From Pseudomonadales bacterium (GTDB lineage: Bacteria; Pseudomonadota; Gammaproteobacteria; Pseudomonadales; Azotimanducaceae), in assembly GCA_022827905.1 (NCBI GenBank), contig JAJEIQ010000071.1, positions 1-64,000 on the forward strand: a DNA stretch of 64,000 bases. Direction: 5' to 3'. This document shows, one piece after another, positions 7,758-16,318 of this stretch. The notes beneath the pieces were generated by a model, which did not search any database, was not told where the DNA came from, and worked only from the letters and a program-made list of their open reading frames with translations. How positions within the stretch are numbered: the first letter of the stretch is position 1; each line of letters starts with the position of its first letter. A program made the position numbers and the translations under genes.

Positions 7758-7945
7758 ACACCGGACTCCGTCGGCAAATTATCTCACCCGAATTGGCCCC
7801 TTCGGACCCGCAGTTAGTGCGGAATGCGACAACCTCTAATCCATAAGCGACCTACCGGCAGAGGCGCGCCGTGCGGGCGTTTGACTTCAACCATTGGGGC
7901 GGTGTTCAGTGTGCGCCCGCTCCGGGAAAACGTCGGACAAAGGTT

Positions 7946-7970
7946 GGAGCGAGGGCGTCCCGCCCTCGAA
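7946..7970. repeat. REP-like palindromic element, copy in the fhs leader
   Basis: GGAGCGAGGGCGTCCCGCCC followed by TCGAA. The core GAGGGCG-TCC-CGCCCTC is a 7-bp stem with a three-base loop. The element ends seven bases before the chosen fhs start, where a ribosome site would be expected. Related copies lie at 12593, 12637 (inverted), 14253-14318 and 23156. Confidence 0.8.
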
Positions 7971-7977
7971 TGTTTCC

Positions 7978-9633
7978 ATGAGAACAAACGCAGCGCTTCG
8001 TCCCATCACGGACGTGGCATCGGAACTCGGATTCAAACCCGGTGATGTGGAGCCGTACGGGTCGGTCAAGGCGAAAGTGCCGCTGGACGCCTTCCCCACC
8101 CGCAAGGTCCCGGGCCGGCTGGTGGTGGTCACCGCCATCACGCCGACGCCGGCCGGGGAAGGCAAATCCACCGTCGCCGTGGGGCTGACCCAAGGCCTCG
8201 CACGCCTGGGCAGGAGCGCGGCGCTGACCATTCGGCAACCGTCGCTCGGCCCGGTGTTCGGGCACAAGGGCGGCGGCACCGGCGGCGGGCGGGCGACCGT
8301 GCAGCCGGCCGAGGAAATCAACCTGCACTTCACGGGTGACTTTCACGCCGTGCAGTCAGCCCACAACCTGCTTGCGGCGATGGCCGACAACGCGGCCCAC
8401 CGCAAGGCCGTGCCGGGGCTTGAGGCGGCGGGCATCAGTTGGCGGCGGGTCACGGACGCGGAGGACCGGGCCCTGCGCCAAATCGTCACCGGCGTGGGCG
8501 GGCGCGTGAACGGGCCCATGCGGGAGGCGCGGTTCGACATCTCGGCGGCCTCGGAGATCATGGCCATACTGGCGCTGGCGTCGGATTACCAGGATCTGCG
8601 GCAGCGCCTTGGCGACATCGTGCTCGGCTGGACCAAGGATCAGCAACCGGTGCGGGCGCGGGACATCGGCGGCGTCGGCTCGCTCATGGCGCTGCTGCGC
8701 GACGCCTTGAAGCCCAATCTGGCGCAAACCGTCGAGGGGCAGCCGGCCATCGTCCATATGGGCCCCTTCGGCAACATCGCCCATGGGTGCAGTTCGATCC
8801 TGGCCGACCGCTTGGCGGTGAACTGCGCCGACCTGACGGTTACCGAAGCGGGCTTCGGCGCCGATCTCGGTTTCGAGAAGTTCATGGACATCAAGATTCG
8901 CCAAGGCGGGCCACCGCCGTCGGCCGCGGTGGTGGTCGCCACCATTCGCGGGCTCAAGTGGCATGGCGGCGTGCGGCGCAACGAACTCGACGCACATGAC
9001 GCCGCCGCCGTGCGCGAAGGCGCCAGCAATCTGGCCAACGCCATCCGCATCGTGCGCATGTACGGCCTGCCGGCCGTGGTGGCGATCAACCGATTCCCTT
9101 CAGACCGGCGCGATGAAGTCCAAGCGGCCAGCCGGGCGGCGCTCGACGCCGGTGCCGCTGCGGTGGCAGAGGCGAACGGGTTTGCCGAGGGCGGCGCGGG
9201 CATGACCGACCTGGCCGCCGCCTGCTTGGAAGCCACTGACAACGGCGATGCCGACATCAAGCTGCTTTACTCGGACAACGAATCCCTGGAGGCCAAGGTG
9301 GAACGCTTGGCGGAAGACATCTATCAGGCGGATGTGGTCGAGTGGGGGCCGCGAACCCGGGCCATGGCGGAACGCTTCGCCGGACTTGGCTGGAACTACC
9401 CGGTGTGCATGGCGAAAACGCACCTTTCGATTTCTGCCAAACCGGAACTGCTGAACGTGCCGACCGGACATACGCTGCCGATTCGGGAATTGCGCGTGCA
9501 AGCCGGTGCGCGGCAGATCGTCACGCTGGCTGGGGACGTCAACACCTTGCCGGGGCTGCCGTCCTATCCCAACGCCTTCGATATCGACCTCAACGATGCC
9601 ACCGGGGAGATAACGGGCATACTCAGCACTTGA
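7978..9633 (+). CDS. fhs: Formate-tetrahydrofolate ligase
   Basis: Interconverts formate, ATP and tetrahydrofolate with 10-formyl-tetrahydrofolate in the cytoplasm. The 551-residue length matches the family. The phosphate-binding loop TPTPAGEGKST lies at ~55-65, followed by the family signature around PSLGPVFGHKGGGTGGG. GFGADLGFEKFMDIK and the C-terminal PSYPNAFDIDLNDATGEITG are also typical. The ATG at 7978 is chosen because the protein starts conventionally there; an in-frame TTG lies at 7894 and a REP element fills the intervening leader. It diverges from the MttB/corrinoid operon. Methyl-THF made by that system, once oxidised to formyl-THF, could be released as formate with ATP gain by this enzyme; that link is inference. 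Confidence 0.95.
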   Translation: MRTNAALRPITDVASELGFKPGDVEPYGSVKAKVPLDAFPTRKVPGRLVVVTAITPTPAGEGKSTVAVGLTQGLARLGRSAALTIRQPSLGPVFGHKGGGTGGGRATVQPAEEINLHFTGDFHAVQSAHNLLAAMADNAAHRKAVPGLEAAGISWRRVTDAEDRALRQIVTGVGGRVNGPMREARFDISAASEIMAILALASDYQDLRQRLGDIVLGWTKDQQPVRARDIGGVGSLMALLRDALKPNLAQTVEGQPAIVHMGPFGNIAHGCSSILADRLAVNCADLTVTEAGFGADLGFEKFMDIKIRQGGPPPSAAVVVATIRGLKWHGGVRRNELDAHDAAAVREGASNLANAIRIVRMYGLPAVVAINRFPSDRRDEVQAASRAALDAGAAAVAEANGFAEGGAGMTDLAAACLEATDNGDADIKLLYSDNESLEAKVERLAEDIYQADVVEWGPRTRAMAERFAGLGWNYPVCMAKTHLSISAKPELLNVPTGHTLPIRELRVQAGARQIVTLAGDVNTLPGLPSYPNAFDIDLNDATGEITGILST

Positions 9634-9634
9634 G

Positions 9635-12583
9635 GTGACCCTGCGCTTGCTCTGTTCAAACACAGTTAAATGCTGGATCGTCGCGCTTGCCTGCCTTGTT
9701 GGCGGCTGGTTTTCTGTGGCCGACACCTGGGGCCAGCAGATGGGGGGCATCGAGGGGGCTGTCACCTCCAACGCCGCTCCCCAGGCCGGGGTTGCCGTTG
9801 AGGCCCGCAGTGCCGTCCTGCCGCGTCCGCGCACCGCTATAACGGATGCCGAGGGCCGTTACTGGCTGCCGATGCTGGTTCCAGGCGCCTACCTTCTGCG
9901 GGTTGTAGTGCCGGGGGGCAGCGGCTCGGACGTCGCCGTGGACGTCCTGCTCGACCAAACCGCCGTGGTCAATCTGGCGCTGGAGGATGCGCGGAGCGGC
10001 CCCATCGAGGAACTGCAAGTAGTCGCGCAGCGTCTCGGGGACCGCGGCGGCGCGTCGCTCAGCAACGCCTTGGATTCGGAATTGGTGCTCGGCGTGCCGG
10101 TCGGACGAGGCTTTCGCGACCTGATGAAGCTCGCCCCCGGCGTGCAGTACACCGAGGACCAGGTGCGCGGGCCGAGCGCGGGCGGCAGCGGCCAGGACAA
10201 CACCTACCGCTTTGACGGCGCGGACCTGTCTCTGCCGCTGTTCGGCACGCTGTCGGCGGAACCCGCCAACCATGACATCGAGCAGGTGGTGTTCGAACGG
10301 GGCGGCGCCGACGCGGTGGGCTTCAACCGCAGCGGCGGCTTCGCCATGGACTCCAAGGCCCGCTCCGGCACCGACCGGTTTGCGGCCAGCGTCGAGTACC
10401 GCCTCCAGCCCAAGGCGCTGGTGGCCAAGAATCGAAGCGGCGAGAAGCACGACACCCGCCAGGCCTGGACCACCGTGACGGCCAGCGGCCCGCTGCTGCC
10501 GCAGCGGCTTTTCTTTTACGGCTCCTATTTCGCGCCGGGGCAGGATCGGGACAACAAGGCCACAGCCTATGGCCCGGTCAAGGACTACAGCAGCCGTCGC
10601 GATGAGTACTTCGGCAAGCTGACCTTCGCGCCCACGGATCGCCTGCTGTTCAACGGCAGTTACCGTACTTCGAAGCGGAAAGACCGAGGCGTGTCAGTTG
10701 GCTTGTACGAGGCAGACTCAGTCTCCGTCGGCGAACGCTCCGAACAGGACATCCTCAGCTTGGACGGCTCCTGGCAGATCGACGCCGCCACCACCCTCGC
10801 TTTCCAGTACTTCGACTACGCGCTGCAGGGCAGCGAGCGGCCCGACGTGCTGCTCAGCGTCGAGCCCCGCCTGGACGGGATCTTGGATGTGGCCACCCTT
10901 GAGCGGATGGGCTACCTGAACGTGCCGCTTCCAGTGCCGGGAGCGGATGCCTACAACGCTAGGGTGCAGCCACTGATCGACCGCTACGGCTACTTGGACA
11001 CGTCAGGGAACCGGGTCGGCGGTGGCGCCGTCGGCGCCCATGCCCGCACTAGCAATGGCAACTACTTCAACCAGGGCTTGGATGTCACCTTGGACCGTGA
11101 ACTGTTCATCGGCAACGTCCGCCATAGCCTGCACGCGGGCTTTCGCTGGGCCGAGGGGCGGGAGTCGTTGCTCCGTACGTCCAACGGCTGGGGCGTCCTG
11201 CAGGTGCCCGGTGGGGTGGATCGGGCGGCGGACGGAACGCCCATCTTCTACACGGCGGCCGTGGAGCAAATGAGCTTGGCCCAAAGCGACGGCACCTTGG
11301 TCGGCCCCATCCGCTCGGCGGTCGAAAGCTACGGCATCGAACTCAACGACCGCATCACCTTAAGCTGCTTCACCGTCAACCTGGGCGTGCTGATTAGCAA
11401 AGACGTGCTCTACGGCCAGGGCCTTCGGCGGGTGGAGGGCAGCTACTCGGGCTTCGATCTCTCACCCGGGACGAAGTACCGGATGCGCACCATCCCGTGG
11501 GCGGACATGATCCAGCCGCGGCTGAGCATCGCCTGGGCCTACCACGACCGGGGCGAAGCCACCCTCAGCTTTGCCCGCTATCACCCCCAAGCCAACTCAC
11601 TGGCCCGCGCCGCCTCTTGGGACCGGAACACACGGGCGAGCCTGCGCGTGCTGTTCGACGAGCAAGGACGCATCATCTCCCACGCACCCTTCGCGGGGTC
11701 TTCGGGAAAGACCTTCCAGGGAGGCATCAAGCCGCGCCGGGTGGACGAGTGGATTTTGGGTGCGACCCACAGGCTCGGCGACGGCATCAGGTTGCGGGCC
11801 CATCTGCGTCACCGCAAGGGCAGCCGCTTTTGGGAGGACACTTGGAACCACTCCCGGGAGACCTACGACAACACGCCGGCGGACATTGCCGCCAAGGGAC
11901 CCTACGTACCGGACTTGGACGCCATCCGCGCCGAAATAGGGGGCTCCAGCTACGTCATCGCGCAACTCGACGGCGCTTACACCAAGTACTGGGAGGCTGT
12001 GGTGGAACTGGAGTGGCGCGGCGAACGGGGCTACCTCAACGCATCCTATGTCCGCAGCCGCTACACGGGCAACTTCGATCAGGACAACACCAGCAGCGTC
12101 AACGACGCCAACCGCTTCATCGGCTCCTCGCTCTTGGCGGATGGCTACGGCCGCCAGCTTTGGGACCGCAAGGATGGCGTCCTTCGCGGCGACCGCCCCC
12201 ACGTCTTCAAGGCGTTTGGCCACTACGCGCTGCCTTGGCGAGCCCAGCTCGGCGCCTTCCTCGTCTTTCAGTCCGGCCAGCCGTGGGAGGCTTGGGATGC
12301 GGTTGCCTACGGCCTGCCGTCCTACTTTTCCGCTGCCAACCGCTATGCTGAGCGGGCTGGCCGCCGCCGCAGCCCCAACCACTGGCAGCTCGACCTCAGC
12401 TACGCGCAGCGCTTTAGCCTGTTCCGCGGCACCAGCGCGCAGGTGCGGGTCGATGTGTTCAACGTCTTCGACCGCCAGACCGGCTACAACATCAACCCGT
12501 TCGTGAGGGATGCGGGGTTCGGGGAGGCGCGCAGCCACTTCATGCCCCGGCGTGTGCAGATTTCGGTGGCAGTGGCGTTGTGA
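9635..12583 (+). CDS. TonB-dependent outer-membrane receptor with carboxypeptidase-regulatory-like N-terminal domain
   Basis: A 982-residue outer-membrane receptor of the Oar-like type. Residues 1-~34 form a signal peptide. A transthyretin-like regulatory domain (~37-115; GIEGAV, then ITDAEGRYWLPMLVPGAYLL) is followed by a plug (~125-250; DNTYRFDGADLSLPLFGT) and a long beta-barrel. The C-terminus ends in RRVQISVAVAL, with a hydrophobic last residue. It begins with GTG one base after the fhs stop, indicating co-transcription and probably coupling. The ligand is unknown; the context suggests a methylated compound or a corrinoid, but the sequence is not obviously BtuB-like. A REP-like inverted pair follows the gene. 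Confidence 0.9.
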   Translation: MTLRLLCSNTVKCWIVALACLVGGWFSVADTWGQQMGGIEGAVTSNAAPQAGVAVEARSAVLPRPRTAITDAEGRYWLPMLVPGAYLLRVVVPGGSGSDVAVDVLLDQTAVVNLALEDARSGPIEELQVVAQRLGDRGGASLSNALDSELVLGVPVGRGFRDLMKLAPGVQYTEDQVRGPSAGGSGQDNTYRFDGADLSLPLFGTLSAEPANHDIEQVVFERGGADAVGFNRSGGFAMDSKARSGTDRFAASVEYRLQPKALVAKNRSGEKHDTRQAWTTVTASGPLLPQRLFFYGSYFAPGQDRDNKATAYGPVKDYSSRRDEYFGKLTFAPTDRLLFNGSYRTSKRKDRGVSVGLYEADSVSVGERSEQDILSLDGSWQIDAATTLAFQYFDYALQGSERPDVLLSVEPRLDGILDVATLERMGYLNVPLPVPGADAYNARVQPLIDRYGYLDTSGNRVGGGAVGAHARTSNGNYFNQGLDVTLDRELFIGNVRHSLHAGFRWAEGRESLLRTSNGWGVLQVPGGVDRAADGTPIFYTAAVEQMSLAQSDGTLVGPIRSAVESYGIELNDRITLSCFTVNLGVLISKDVLYGQGLRRVEGSYSGFDLSPGTKYRMRTIPWADMIQPRLSIAWAYHDRGEATLSFARYHPQANSLARAASWDRNTRASLRVLFDEQGRIISHAPFAGSSGKTFQGGIKPRRVDEWILGATHRLGDGIRLRAHLRHRKGSRFWEDTWNHSRETYDNTPADIAAKGPYVPDLDAIRAEIGGSSYVIAQLDGAYTKYWEAVVELEWRGERGYLNASYVRSRYTGNFDQDNTSSVNDANRFIGSSLLADGYGRQLWDRKDGVLRGDRPHVFKAFGHYALPWRAQLGAFLVFQSGQPWEAWDAVAYGLPSYFSAANRYAERAGRRRSPNHWQLDLSYAQRFSLFRGTSAQVRVDVFNVFDRQTGYNINPFVRDAGFGEARSHFMPRRVQISVAVAL

Positions 12584-12592
12584 CCATTTGCC

Positions 12593-12660
12593 GGAGCGAG
12601 GGCATCCTGCCCTCGAATTGAATCGATGCGACCCCGTCGAGGGCGGGGGGCCTTCGCTCC
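12593..12660. terminator. Inverted pair of REP-like elements between convergent genes, probable bidirectional terminator
   Basis: One element (12593-12617, GGAGCGAGGGCATCCTGCCC plus TCGAA) and a diverged inverted copy (12637-12660, ending CTTCGCTCC) face each other, 20 bases apart. Each can form its own stem and the two can pair over their whole length. They lie between the 3' end of the receptor gene and the 3' end of the amidase gene, a usual place for paired REP elements. Termination or 3'-end protection is inferred. Confidence 0.6.
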
Positions 12661-12731
12661 GAGGAGTGGTGCTTGACCTGAACGAAAAAGCCAAACTGGA
12701 AATTGCTGGCCGCTTCCGCTTGGGGTGCAAG

Positions 12732-14177
12732 CTACGGGTAGTCGGGCGGCGGGACGAAGCCGCCGAGTTCCTGGGCCATTAGGCGCGTGAATTCGATGGT
12801 CGTGTAGTCGTTGAACTCCGCGCCCACCGCCTGCAGGCCGATGGGCAGACCGTCCTTCGACGGCCCGGTGGGGAAGACCGTGCTCGGCAAGTGCGCGACG
12901 GTGATCATTCCCGCCCAGAACACCTGTTGAAAGTAGTTCTGGGATTCGTTGTTCACCATGAGTCGCCGTTCCAGGTATTCGCCGTGGTCGTGGGGGAAGG
13001 CGGCGGTGGCCACTTGGGGACAGATAAGGATGTCCCAGTCCCGAAAGAACGCCTGCCAAGCCTTGCGCAGGCCGAAGCGATGATTGTCGAACTTGAGCCA
13101 CTCGCCGTGCTCCTGAACTCCGAAGCGGGCCAATGAGGCGGGCACTTCCTCGCCTTCGATTTCCGCCTCGCGGGCCAGCCGGAGCCCTGCTTTTTCCTCT
13201 TCGGAAAGGCCCGCCGCCATCACGCCCCAGAGCAGGCTCAGATAGGCTTCGAAGGCGGCGTCGATGTCGATGTCGGGAAAGGCGCTGTCCGACACCGTTG
13301 CGCCGAGCCGCGCCAAGCGCTCGCCCACCTGCTGCACCCGGTCGGCCATCTCCGTCGCCACGGGGGCGCGGTCATGGTTGGGCAGAATCGCCACCTTGAA
13401 GTCGCTCAAGCGGCCCTTGGCGGGGCGCGGGAGGTTGAGTTGCCAGCCCGCTCGGTCCGTGCGCCCGGCGCCGGCCACGATGTCCATGGAGAGCGCCAAA
13501 TCCTCCGCGCTGCGCGCCATGGGGCCAACCACCGCAATGTCCGCCGGGGCTAGCTGTTCGGGCAGGGCATGGCCTTCGTCGGAGACGATGCCCCAAGTGG
13601 GCTTGTGGCCATAGATGCCGCAATAGTGAGCGGGATTGCGGATGGAGCCGCCGATGTCGGAGCCCGCCTCCAAAGCGGTCAGTCCCGCCGCCAGCGCCGC
13701 CGAGGAACCGCCTGACGAACCACCGGGGGTGCGCGTCAGATCCCAAGGGTTGTTGGTGGTGCCGTAGATGTCGTTGAAGCTCTGGAAGTCGCCCAGATTG
13801 AGCGGCACGTTGGTCTTGCCGAAGATGACGGCGCCGGCGCCCTTCAGGCGCTGGACGTAGTCCGCATCTTCTTCTGCGATGTTGTCGCGCATTTCCGGGA
13901 TGCCCCAGGTGGTGGGCAGCCCGGTGACGTTAAACGCCTCCTTGACGGTCATCGGCACGCCGTGCAGCGGCCCGGCTGATTCGCCTTTCGCCAAGGCGCT
14001 GTCGGCGGCCTTGGCCGCCTCCCGGCCCCGTTCAAAATCATGCACCACCACGGCGTTCGTCTGACCGTCGTAGCGCTCAACCCGCTCGATGTACATGTCG
14101 GTGAGCTCCAAGGAACTGGCTTCCTTGTTCCTAATGGCGGCAGCCAGCTCGATGGCCGTGGCGAATGGATCGATCAT
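12732..14177 (-). CDS. Amidase-signature-family hydrolase
   Basis: A 481-residue enzyme that hydrolyses an amide bond by a Ser-cisSer-Lys triad. Lys79 lies in PMTVKEAFN, the cis-Ser in PGGSSGGS (~154-155), and the nucleophile Ser178 in GSDIGGSIRNPA. Length and spacing are normal. The ATG at 14177 (MIDPF) is preferred because the upstream extension is Arg-rich and overlaps the repeat array. The substrate is not predictable; GatA is unlikely since no gatB or gatC is nearby and the C-terminal half differs. It runs convergently to the TonB receptor. Confidence 0.9.
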   Translation of the reverse strand: MIDPFATAIELAAAIRNKEASSLELTDMYIERVERYDGQTNAVVVHDFERGREAAKAADSALAKGESAGPLHGVPMTVKEAFNVTGLPTTWGIPEMRDNIAEEDADYVQRLKGAGAVIFGKTNVPLNLGDFQSFNDIYGTTNNPWDLTRTPGGSSGGSSAALAAGLTALEAGSDIGGSIRNPAHYCGIYGHKPTWGIVSDEGHALPEQLAPADIAVVGPMARSAEDLALSMDIVAGAGRTDRAGWQLNLPRPAKGRLSDFKVAILPNHDRAPVATEMADRVQQVGERLARLGATVSDSAFPDIDIDAAFEAYLSLLWGVMAAGLSEEEKAGLRLAREAEIEGEEVPASLARFGVQEHGEWLKFDNHRFGLRKAWQAFFRDWDILICPQVATAAFPHDHGEYLERRLMVNNESQNYFQQVFWAGMITVAHLPSTVFPTGPSKDGLPIGLQAVGAEFNDYTTIEFTRLMAQELGGFVPPPDYP

Positions 14178-14252
14178 GATTGAGGGTTCCGGTGGTGGAG
14201 CGAGTCGCCAAAATACGGAGTCTTGGACCCTCCGGCAAGCCGAAAGCTCTCC

Positions 14253-14318
14253 GGAGCGAGAGCGTTTTCTATTGGAGCGAGGGCGTTTTCTATTGGAGCG
14301 AGGGCGTCCCGTCCTCGA
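14253..14318. repeat. Tandem array of REP-like element heads
   Basis: Two 21-bp units (14253-14273 and 14274-14294, GGAGCGAG[A/G]GCGTTTTCTATT) are followed by a fuller element at 14295-14318 (GGAGCGAGGGCGTCCCGTCC plus TCGA). The first two copies have lost the right arm of the palindrome, replaced by TTTTCTATT. The array lies upstream of the amidase and downstream of the flavin monooxygenase gene. Confidence 0.75.
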
Positions 14319-14339
14319 TGAAAACCCTCGGTTCAACGA

Positions 14340-15332
14340 TTAGATGTCAGCCCCAATCTCCGCAGCGATCTCGTAGGAGCGCAGGCGGGCGGCGTGGTCG
14401 TAGATATGGGCGGAGAGGATCACTTCGTCCGCCTCTGTGCGCTGGACGAATGCTCTGAGCTGTTCGCGCACTTGGTCCGGGCCGCCGACCGCCGAGCAGG
14501 CGGTGATCTGGCTGAGCAGGTGGCGTTCGGCGGCGCTGAGCGTCGCCTCGAAATCGGCCTTGGGCGGCGGCAGCGGGCCGGGCGTGCCGGTGCGCAGTTT
14601 AAGGAACGATTGTTGGGAGGAGGTGCGCAGCAGCCGCGCCTCTTCCTCGGTATCGGCCGCGAACATGTTGAAGCCGACCATGATATGGGGCGCGTCCAAT
14701 TGCGGGGAAGCCACGAAGTGCTCCCGGTAGGTGGCCAGGGCCTCGTCGAGCGCGGCGGGCGCAAAGTGCGAGGCAAACGCATAGGGCAGCCCCAGCAGGG
14801 CTGCCAACTGGGCACCGTACAGGCTGGACCCCAGAATCCACAGCGGCACCCGGAGCCCCTCGCCGGGGACCGCGTGTACCTGCCGCTTCGGACCGGCCTC
14901 GGCAAAGTAGTCCCGCAGTTCCATCACGTCCCGGGGAAACTGGTTGATGTCCCCAGCCAAGGTCCGCCGCAACGCATGGGCGGTGACCTGATCGGTGCCC
15001 GGCGCCCGGCCGATGCCGAGGTCGATGCGCCCAGGATGCAGGGATTCCAAGGTGCCGAACTGCTCAGCGATGACCAGCGGCGCATGGTTGGGCAGCATCA
15101 CCCCGCCAGCGCCCACCCGAATGGTCGAGGTTCCGCCCGCGATGTGGCCGATGACCACGGCGGTGGCGGCGCTGGCGATGCCGCGCATGTTGTGGTGCTC
15201 CGCCACCCAATAGCGCACGTAGCCCCAACCTTCGGCGTGCCGGGCGAGGTCGAGGGAGTTGGCCAGCGCCTGGGCCGCATCGCCGCCTTCCACAATGGGC
15301 GCTAGGTCCAGAACGGCAAGTTTGGTCGCCAC
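14340..15332 (-). CDS. LLM-class flavin-dependent monooxygenase (luciferase-like, MsnO8/YhbW type)
   Basis: A 330-residue bacterial-luciferase-like TIM-barrel oxidoreductase, using reduced flavin and oxygen on an unknown substrate. Typical stretches are YWVAEHHN (about residues 43-50), [36 protein letters not shown] and [14 protein letters not shown]. The GTG at 15332 is chosen because a GAGGAG lies about ten bases upstream; a TTG at 15350 is in frame. No cognate flavin reductase is adjacent. This is one of three LLM-family genes in the window and belongs to a different subgroup from the two at 56997 and 57870. Confidence 0.88.
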   Translation of the reverse strand: MATKLAVLDLAPIVEGGDAAQALANSLDLARHAEGWGYVRYWVAEHHNMRGIASAATAVVIGHIAGGTSTIRVGAGGVMLPNHAPLVIAEQFGTLESLHPGRIDLGIGRAPGTDQVTAHALRRTLAGDINQFPRDVMELRDYFAEAGPKRQVHAVPGEGLRVPLWILGSSLYGAQLAALLGLPYAFASHFAPAALDEALATYREHFVASPQLDAPHIMVGFNMFAADTEEEARLLRTSSQQSFLKLRTGTPGPLPPPKADFEATLSAAERHLLSQITACSAVGGPDQVREQLRAFVQRTEADEVILSAHIYDHAARLRSYEIAAEIGADI

Positions 15333-15466
15333 GGCGTCGAGTCTCCTCAATGAGCGTCCAGCAGGACGGCTTTCGCAAGCGGGGCAGTATGCCTTCCCTA
15401 GTTGCGCACACCTAGCCCAGACGATTCACCAAGCCGCTTTGTTGGACAAAAAACTATACGACGGAT

Positions 15467-15480
15467 TTGTTGTACAACAA
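15467..15480. promoter_or_regulatory. Perfect 14-bp palindrome in the vapC/monooxygenase intergenic region
   Basis: TTGTTGTACAACAA is its own reverse complement. It lies in an AT-rich patch of the 251-base gap upstream of the monooxygenase and downstream of the toxin gene, about 135 bases from the monooxygenase start. A dimeric repressor site is the simplest reading; no known regulon consensus was recognised. Confidence 0.45.
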
Positions 15481-15583
15481 TTGCGTTGTATATCTTCCGG
15501 TCGGTGGCAGCGTTCCTAGTCAGAGGGCCAACGAACTGGAGGTTGGCGCCCTCACAACAGCACGTAGCGCTGTCCTACCACAC

Positions 15584-15955
15584 CTACAGCAGGTCGCAGT
15601 CGTAGTAGCGCAAACGTCGGTCGTCACTCATCAACTTGGTGTTCTGCGCCAGACTCTGCGCAATGAGCATCCGGTCGAAAGGGTCGCGGTGGTGAAATGG
15701 AAGTTCCTTCAAGAGGGCGGCGTCCATTGCCGAAAAGTCCAGAAGCTCGAATCCCAGCCGCTCGGCGCAGGCGATTGGGTCATGGTCGAAGCGCAACCTG
15801 TTGAGTGAAGCCTTGATCATGATCTCGGCAACGGAGACTGAACTGAGATAGATGGTGTTCGCTCGGCTTTCAAGTGCAGCCCTTTTGGCCGAGGACAATC
15901 GTTCAGACGCATTAAGAGCCCAGATGAACACATGGGTGTCGACTAGGATTCGCAA
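15584..15955 (-). CDS. vapC: VapC-like PIN-domain ribonuclease toxin
   Basis: A 123-residue type II toxin of the PIN-domain class, which cleaves RNA with metal ions. Acidic active-site positions are visible: Asp6 (LVDTHVFIWAL), Glu44 (SVAEI), Asp91/Asp94 (RDPFDRML) and Asp111/Asp112 (SDDRRL). Length is normal. It overlaps the antitoxin gene by 13 bases, as toxin-antitoxin pairs usually do. The cellular RNA target cannot be predicted. Confidence 0.92.
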   Translation of the reverse strand: MRILVDTHVFIWALNASERLSSAKRAALESRANTIYLSSVSVAEIMIKASLNRLRFDHDPIACAERLGFELLDFSAMDAALLKELPFHHRDPFDRMLIAQSLAQNTKLMSDDRRLRYYDCDLL

Positions 15956-16188
15956 TCATCGTCTCCATAGAACATGTTCTCGATCTCTTCATCCACTTCA
16001 AAGAACACTTGGTCGGGCACGTCAAGCTCACCTTTGAGAAACCCCAGTTTGCGCTTGCCACCGGGCCGATGCGGCACCAAGTCGGCAATTGGGAGATTGT
16101 TTTTTGCAATGACCACCTTCTCTCCGTGGTAAACACGATCTATCAGGTTGGAAAGGTGCGCTTTCGCTTCAGAGATGTTGACTATCAT
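15943..16188 (-). CDS. Phd/YefM-type antitoxin
   Basis: An 81-residue antitoxin preceding the PIN toxin. The N-terminus MIVNISEAKAHLSNLIDRV and then GEKVVIAKNNLPIADLVPH match the Phd/YefM DNA-binding fold. The acidic C-terminus (DEEIENMFYGDDDCES) would wrap the toxin. It should neutralise VapC and, with it, repress the operon through sites just upstream, where an inverted repeat is seen. Confidence 0.9.
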   Translation of the reverse strand: MIVNISEAKAHLSNLIDRVYHGEKVVIAKNNLPIADLVPHRPGGKRKLGFLKGELDVPDQVFFEVDEEIENMFYGDDDCES

Positions 16189-16230
16189 GGTTTGACCTGC
16201 CTAGGGGCTCTCGCATCCCTCTGACGTAGT

Positions 16231-16266
16231 TGGTCAATCAGACCATATTAGGTCTGGATGGTCAAT
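16231..16266. promoter_or_regulatory. Candidate operator of the toxin-antitoxin operon
   Basis: An inverted repeat AGACC-N6-GGTCT (16240-16255) is framed by two direct copies of TGGTCAAT (16231-16238 and 16259-16266). The block lies 43-78 bases upstream of the antitoxin start, in the only AT-rich stretch of the gap. Autoregulation through such repeats is usual for Phd-type antitoxins. Confidence 0.5.
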
Positions 16267-16318
16267 GGGCGCTTACCTGTCGAACGGGCCCCGTCGTTTT
16301 GGGAGAAGGCCACCGACA

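Noticed and set aside
15402-15605. Small plus-strand frames between the monooxygenase and vapC
   Set aside because: Low quality sequence without start signals; the palindrome inside suggests regulatory DNA.
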